From assembly GCA_017449065.1 (NCBI GenBank), contig JAFSKF010000007.1:1-43734 (forward strand): 43,734 nucleotides of DNA, written 5' to 3'. The notes under the pieces were generated by a model. That model saw nothing but the letters and a program-made list of their open reading frames with translations, did not search any database and was not told where the DNA came from. The position numbers were made by a program, and so were the translations under genes. This DNA comes from Bacteroidales bacterium (lineage in GTDB: Bacteria; Bacteroidota; Bacteroidia; Bacteroidales; UBA3663). Position 1 is the first letter of the stretch, and each line of letters begins with the position of its first letter. This document shows, piece by piece, positions 43,009 through 43,734 of this stretch.

Positions 43009-43181
43009 ATTTTTGGGGAGTATTTTGTATTTGTCTGTTATTCCCGGGATAGCTATGAATTAACAACCTTTTGTAGGGTAATTTTTAGTGTTTTGGTGCC
43101 GTTTTGAGCAAAAAACAGAGAAAAATGATGGATAAATGAAAGAAATTTGAGGAAAGATTTTTTCGTTTGACTATTTTTTAC

Positions 43182-43189
43182 TACTTTTG
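43182..43189 (+). promoter_or_regulatory. Candidate -7 element for the structured RNA
   Basis: TACTTTTG fits TAnnTTTG, but no TTTG occurs at the expected 19-21 bp upstream; only a T-rich stretch (43158-43165) is there. The nearest TTTG copies are 12 and 32 bp away. Confidence 0.4.
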
Positions 43190-43195
43190 CAACGT

Positions 43196-43565
43196 GTTTC
43201 GTACCTGTATTTTCGCTTTGCGTGGACGATACAGGAAAAGACACAAAGACATATTTGCTCAAATTCTCTGGTCGAACTGCTACCTCGTAAGAGACTTTAA
43301 TGAGCACACCTAATATCCATTGGAGTATGCGCTTTATGCGCAGACTTCGCCATGGGATATTAGGGGCTGTAGCAGGCCTGACCAGAGAAATGGCAAAGCC
43401 TGCGCTTTTTTGTATCCAAAAGTTAGTGTCGGCATGCAAAAGAAACAAAAGAACTAACCCAAGCGAGCAAATATGGATATTTACAAGACGTTTACAAACA
43501 TCGATATCCACATACGTAAAAAGTCCTCAACGTTTTGCTTTTATGCTAACGTTGAAGGACTTTTT
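43196..43565 (+). ncRNA. Candidate large structured RNA of unknown class
   Basis: An 11-bp perfect closing helix (43250-43260 with 43465-43475) encloses three nested perfect helices: 43264-43273 with 43380-43389 (10 bp), 43277-43283 with 43369-43375 (7 bp), and 43309-43318 with 43355-43364 (10 bp). The last is capped by a hairpin AGTATGCGC/GCGCAGACT (43324-43332 and 43338-43346, with one mismatch). Additional hairpins lie on both sides (43204-43210 with 43229-43235; GGATAT near 43475 with ATATCC near 43504). It ends in an intrinsic terminator. Conserved RNase P, SRP and tmRNA motifs are absent. The 5' end is estimated from a weak promoter. Confidence 0.6.
43518..43565 (+). terminator. Terminator of the structured RNA
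   Basis: Positions 43518-43534 (AAAAAGTCCTCAACGTT) pair with 43548-43565 with a single bulged A, around a 13-nt loop, ending in T5. The stem is 17 bp; the terminator works in the plus direction and could also work in reverse. Confidence 0.88.
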
Positions 43566-43648
43566 GATATTGTATAAGACAAAGCAAATAGTATTAATAA
43601 TTGAAGTTTCGGAAGTTAATCAAAAAGAGAATATATAGGAGCAAAAAA

Positions 43649-43726
43649 GGCATTGGAATCTTGCATATATCGCAAGAAAAGAGTACTTTTACGTCGCCAA
43701 ACAAAAAGACTCATTATTCCAATGCC
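43649..43726. repeat. 11-bp inverted repeat around a promoter at the window end
   Basis: GGCATTGGAAT (43649-43659) and ATTCCAATGCC (43716-43726) are perfect inverted copies. Directly inside the left copy lies a hairpin CTTGC/GCAAG (43660-43664 and 43672-43676). The right copy covers the ATG at 43722. It could be the end of a mobile element or an operator pair. Confidence 0.55.
43661..43691 (+). promoter_or_regulatory. Candidate promoter of a gene leaving the window
   Basis: TTG (43661-43663), 20 bp, then TACTTTTA (43684-43691), one mismatch from TAnnTTTG. The ATG at 43722 lies about 25 nt downstream of the predicted start. Confidence 0.4.
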
Positions 43727-43734
43727 ATCGCACA
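43722..43734 (+). CDS. Possible start of a gene cut by the window edge
   Basis: Only four codons (ATG CCA TCG CAC; MPSH) are visible, so no function can be assigned. The call rests on the promoter-like elements at 43661-43691 and the surrounding inverted repeat, which would fit a transposase gene near the left end of an insertion sequence. It could equally be chance. Confidence 0.2.

Noticed and set aside
43250..43475. Retron msr-msd or RNase P RNA
   Set aside because: There is an intrinsic terminator before any possible reverse transcriptase, the sequence after the 5' arm lacks the expected branching G, and RNase P consensus blocks are absent. Retron remains only a weak alternative until downstream sequence is read.
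43053..43511. 152-residue minus-strand frame
   Set aside because: It is antisense to the structured RNA and has an odd composition without a domain.
43300..43638. 112-residue plus-strand frame
   Set aside because: It runs through the nested helices and the terminator of the structured RNA and has no recognisable domain.

Overview
The window is chromosomal DNA of a Bacteroidales bacterium, most likely Bacteroidaceae. The tmRNA encodes the tag GETNYALAA, nearly every transcription unit starts from a Bacteroidota-type promoter (TTTG, about 20 bp, TAnnTTTG), purine-rich ribosome binding sites are scarce, and the gene families (DUF3244, TPR-HTH membrane regulators, two-FtsX-domain permeases, AGCS transporter, eIF1/YciH, DUF4143 ATPase) are typical of the group. 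No rRNA, prophage or CRISPR array is present.

Layout. 1-861: two small secreted proteins on the minus strand, with their promoter, behind a 21-bp perfect-stem terminator. 889-10937 (minus): one long operon of fatty-acid-synthase-like genes (KS, ACP, two hotdog dehydratases, MMPL exporter, CrtI-like oxidoreductase, FabG-like reductase, LolA-like carrier, hotdog thioesterase). It is an aryl-polyene/flexirubin-like lipid pathway that lacks starter-unit and acyl-transfer genes, and it ends in a membrane TPR-HTH regulator. 11153-14862 (plus): tmRNA, a sugar isomerase of the L-fucose/L-arabinose family, and dnaX, closed by a strong terminator. 14949-32419 (minus): a sigma-54 response regulator and histidine kinase, then a consensus sigma-54 promoter with an array of CTTTACA sites, then a TolC / HlyD / ABC export operon with five FtsX permeases and one ATPase. 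32484-32899: tRNA-His, tRNA-Glu and tRNA-Ser from one promoter to one terminator. 33019-40911: housekeeping genes (SPOR lipoprotein, eIF1-like factor, glycosyltransferase, AGCS symporter, miaA, creD), a probable small RNA, and a LytTR regulator coupled to a membrane protein. 40974-42370: AAA+/DUF4143 ATPase and promoter. 42371-43734: about 1.36 kb with no convincing protein gene but dense in repeats, phased palindromes and an elaborate predicted RNA with its own terminator.

How the parts work together. The clearest circuit is RR/HK acting on CTTTACA sites to activate the sigma-54 promoter of the tripartite export operon. The polyene-like operon is self-contained from elongation to delivery toward the outer membrane. 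The most novel signals are the nested-helix RNA at about 43196-43565, the three GAAC-N4/5-GTTC palindromes spaced exactly 22 bp at 42952-43008, and the stand-alone RNA at about 37823-37982.
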